Assembly: GCF_000017205.1 (NCBI RefSeq)
Contig: NC_009656.1
Coordinates: 372,001 to 436,000 of the forward strand
DNA length: 64,000 bases
DNA from: Pseudomonas paraeruginosa PA7
GTDB lineage: Bacteria > Pseudomonadota > Gammaproteobacteria > Pseudomonadales > Pseudomonadaceae
Direction of reading: 5' to 3'
Both the position numbers and the translations under genes were made by a program. How positions within the stretch are numbered: the stretch's first letter is position 1; every line of letters begins with the position of its first letter. This document shows positions 63,240 to 64,000 of this stretch, in pieces. A model generated the notes under the pieces. It had not been told where the DNA came from, made no database searches, and saw only the letters and a program-made list of their open reading frames with translations.

Positions 63240-63703
63240 ACCTCTACCTGCTGCTGAAGACCCTGCATATCCTTTCCTCGACCATCCTCTTCGGCACCGG
63301 CCTCGGCTCGGCCTACTACGCCCTGCGTGCCTGGCGCAGCGGGCAGTTGCCGGTGATCGCGGTGACCTTCCGCCACCTGGTCACCGCCGACTGGCTGTTC
63401 ATCGCCACCACCGCCGTGTTCCAGCCGCTCAGCGGCCTGGCCATGGTGCATGTCGCCGGCTGGCCGCTGACCCAGGGCTGGTTGCTGTGGAGTCTGGGCC
63501 TCTACGTATTCGCCGGGCTCTGCTGGCTGCCGGTGGTGTGGTTGCAGATCCGCGTGCGCGACATGGCCGAGTCGGCCCTGCGCGAGGCGCGACCGATCGA
63601 GCCGCTGGCGCATCGCTACATGCGCGCCTGGTTCATCCTCGGCTGGCCGGCCTTCATCGCCTTCATGGCGATCTTCTACCTGATGGTCAACAAGCCGGTC
63701 TGA
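63236..63703 (+). CDS. DUF2269 membrane protein (second copy)
   Basis: A 155-aa, four-helix protein: KTLHILSSTILFGTGLGSAYYALRAW, TADWLFIATTAVFQPLSGLAMVHVAGWPL, LYVFAGLCWLPVVWL, LGWPAFIAFMAIFYLMVNKP. Same length and layout as the protein at 61450. ATGA overlap with the epimerase gene. Converges with an MFS gene, overlapping it by 28 bp. Confidence 0.87.
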   Translation: MNLYLLLKTLHILSSTILFGTGLGSAYYALRAWRSGQLPVIAVTFRHLVTADWLFIATTAVFQPLSGLAMVHVAGWPLTQGWLLWSLGLYVFAGLCWLPVVWLQIRVRDMAESALREARPIEPLAHRYMRAWFILGWPAFIAFMAIFYLMVNKPV

Positions 63704-64000
63704 GGATTCGTTCGACGCAGCCAGAGCAGCGCCAGCAGCAGGAACGCCAGCGAGCCGCCCCAGTACAGCCAGGCGAAGCCGCCGGGCCGCTCCAGTAGGA
63801 GGAAGGCCAGCGCCGGGCCGAGCGCGGCGCCGAGGTCCTGGACGATGGAGTAGCGGGTCATGAAGCCGACCACGTCGCCGGCACGGGCGACGTCGGCGGC
63901 CAGGGCGTCGGTCAGGGTGGTGAGGGCGGTGGCGACCAGCATCACCAGCAGCGCGAGGGCCAGCCAGGCGAGGATCGGCAGCGCGGTGGAGAGCAGGCCG
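63676..64000 (-). CDS. Major facilitator superfamily transporter, C-terminal part (runs off right edge)
   Basis: The frame is open from base 64000 leftward to a stop at 63676. It encodes at least 107 residues: LPILAWLALALLVMLVATALTTL, then GDVVGFMTRYSIVQDLGAALGPALAFLLL and the last helix LYWGGSLAFLLLALLWLRRTN, typical of the final helices of an MFS drug or sugar permease. The N-terminus is outside the window. Confidence 0.8.
   Translation of the reverse strand, partial: GLLSTALPILAWLALALLVMLVATALTTLTDALAADVARAGDVVGFMTRYSIVQDLGAALGPALAFLLLERPGGFAWLYWGGSLAFLLLALLWLRRTNPQTGLLTIR

Overview
The window is Pseudomonas aeruginosa chromosome. GC is high, and gene order from about 3.8 kb to the end follows, from my memory of PAO1, loci near PA0278 to PA0334: cysTWA-sbp, desA, gpuPAR, oprE, aguBA-aguR, spuI/spuABCDEFGH, hacB, serA, carO, aphB, carP, aaaA, rpiA, ilvA. 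Locus numbers are recalled, not looked up.

The left 3.8 kb (1-3788) is the integrase end of an integrated element whose other end lies outside the window. It carries a tyrosine recombinase, two genes with AlpA-type helix-turn-helix units (one a tandem fusion), a three-gene operon with ATGA stop/start overlaps, an octapeptide-repeat gene cut by the window edge, a predicted plus-strand small RNA, and a leader RNA with the layout of C4/P4-CI phage immunity antisense RNA. The element interrupts a TauE/SafE permease gene; only its first 60 or so codons remain beside the integrase.

The core region is mostly nitrogen, sulfur and polyamine metabolism. The sulfate-uptake operon (PA0284-like, sbp, cysT, cysW, cysA) is followed by a GGDEF/EAL protein and desA. 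Next come guanidino-compound use (gpuPAR), a porin (oprE), agmatine use (aguBA-aguR), and the gamma-glutamylation, transamination and uptake of polyamines (spuI divergent from spuABCDEFGH). A quorum-signal acylase (hacB), several small conserved genes, an amino-acid ABC pair, and serA divergent from D-2-hydroxyglutarate dehydrogenase follow.

In the calcium-linked carO/carP region both genes have the same 11-bp-phased half-site pair upstream. Between the amino-acid permease (52246-53640) and carP, where I recall a four-gene polyamine ABC operon in PAO1, there is only about 0.8 kb without an intact gene. The right end holds the AaaA autotransporter, an acetyltransferase, rpiA, ilvA and a small membrane-protein cluster.

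The observations I rate highest are the C4-like RNA with two sets of complementary targets (1360-1570), the shared carO/carP half-sites, and a 29-codon coupled mini-ORF built by a partial repeat between spuG and spuH. No tRNA, rRNA or CRISPR array was seen.
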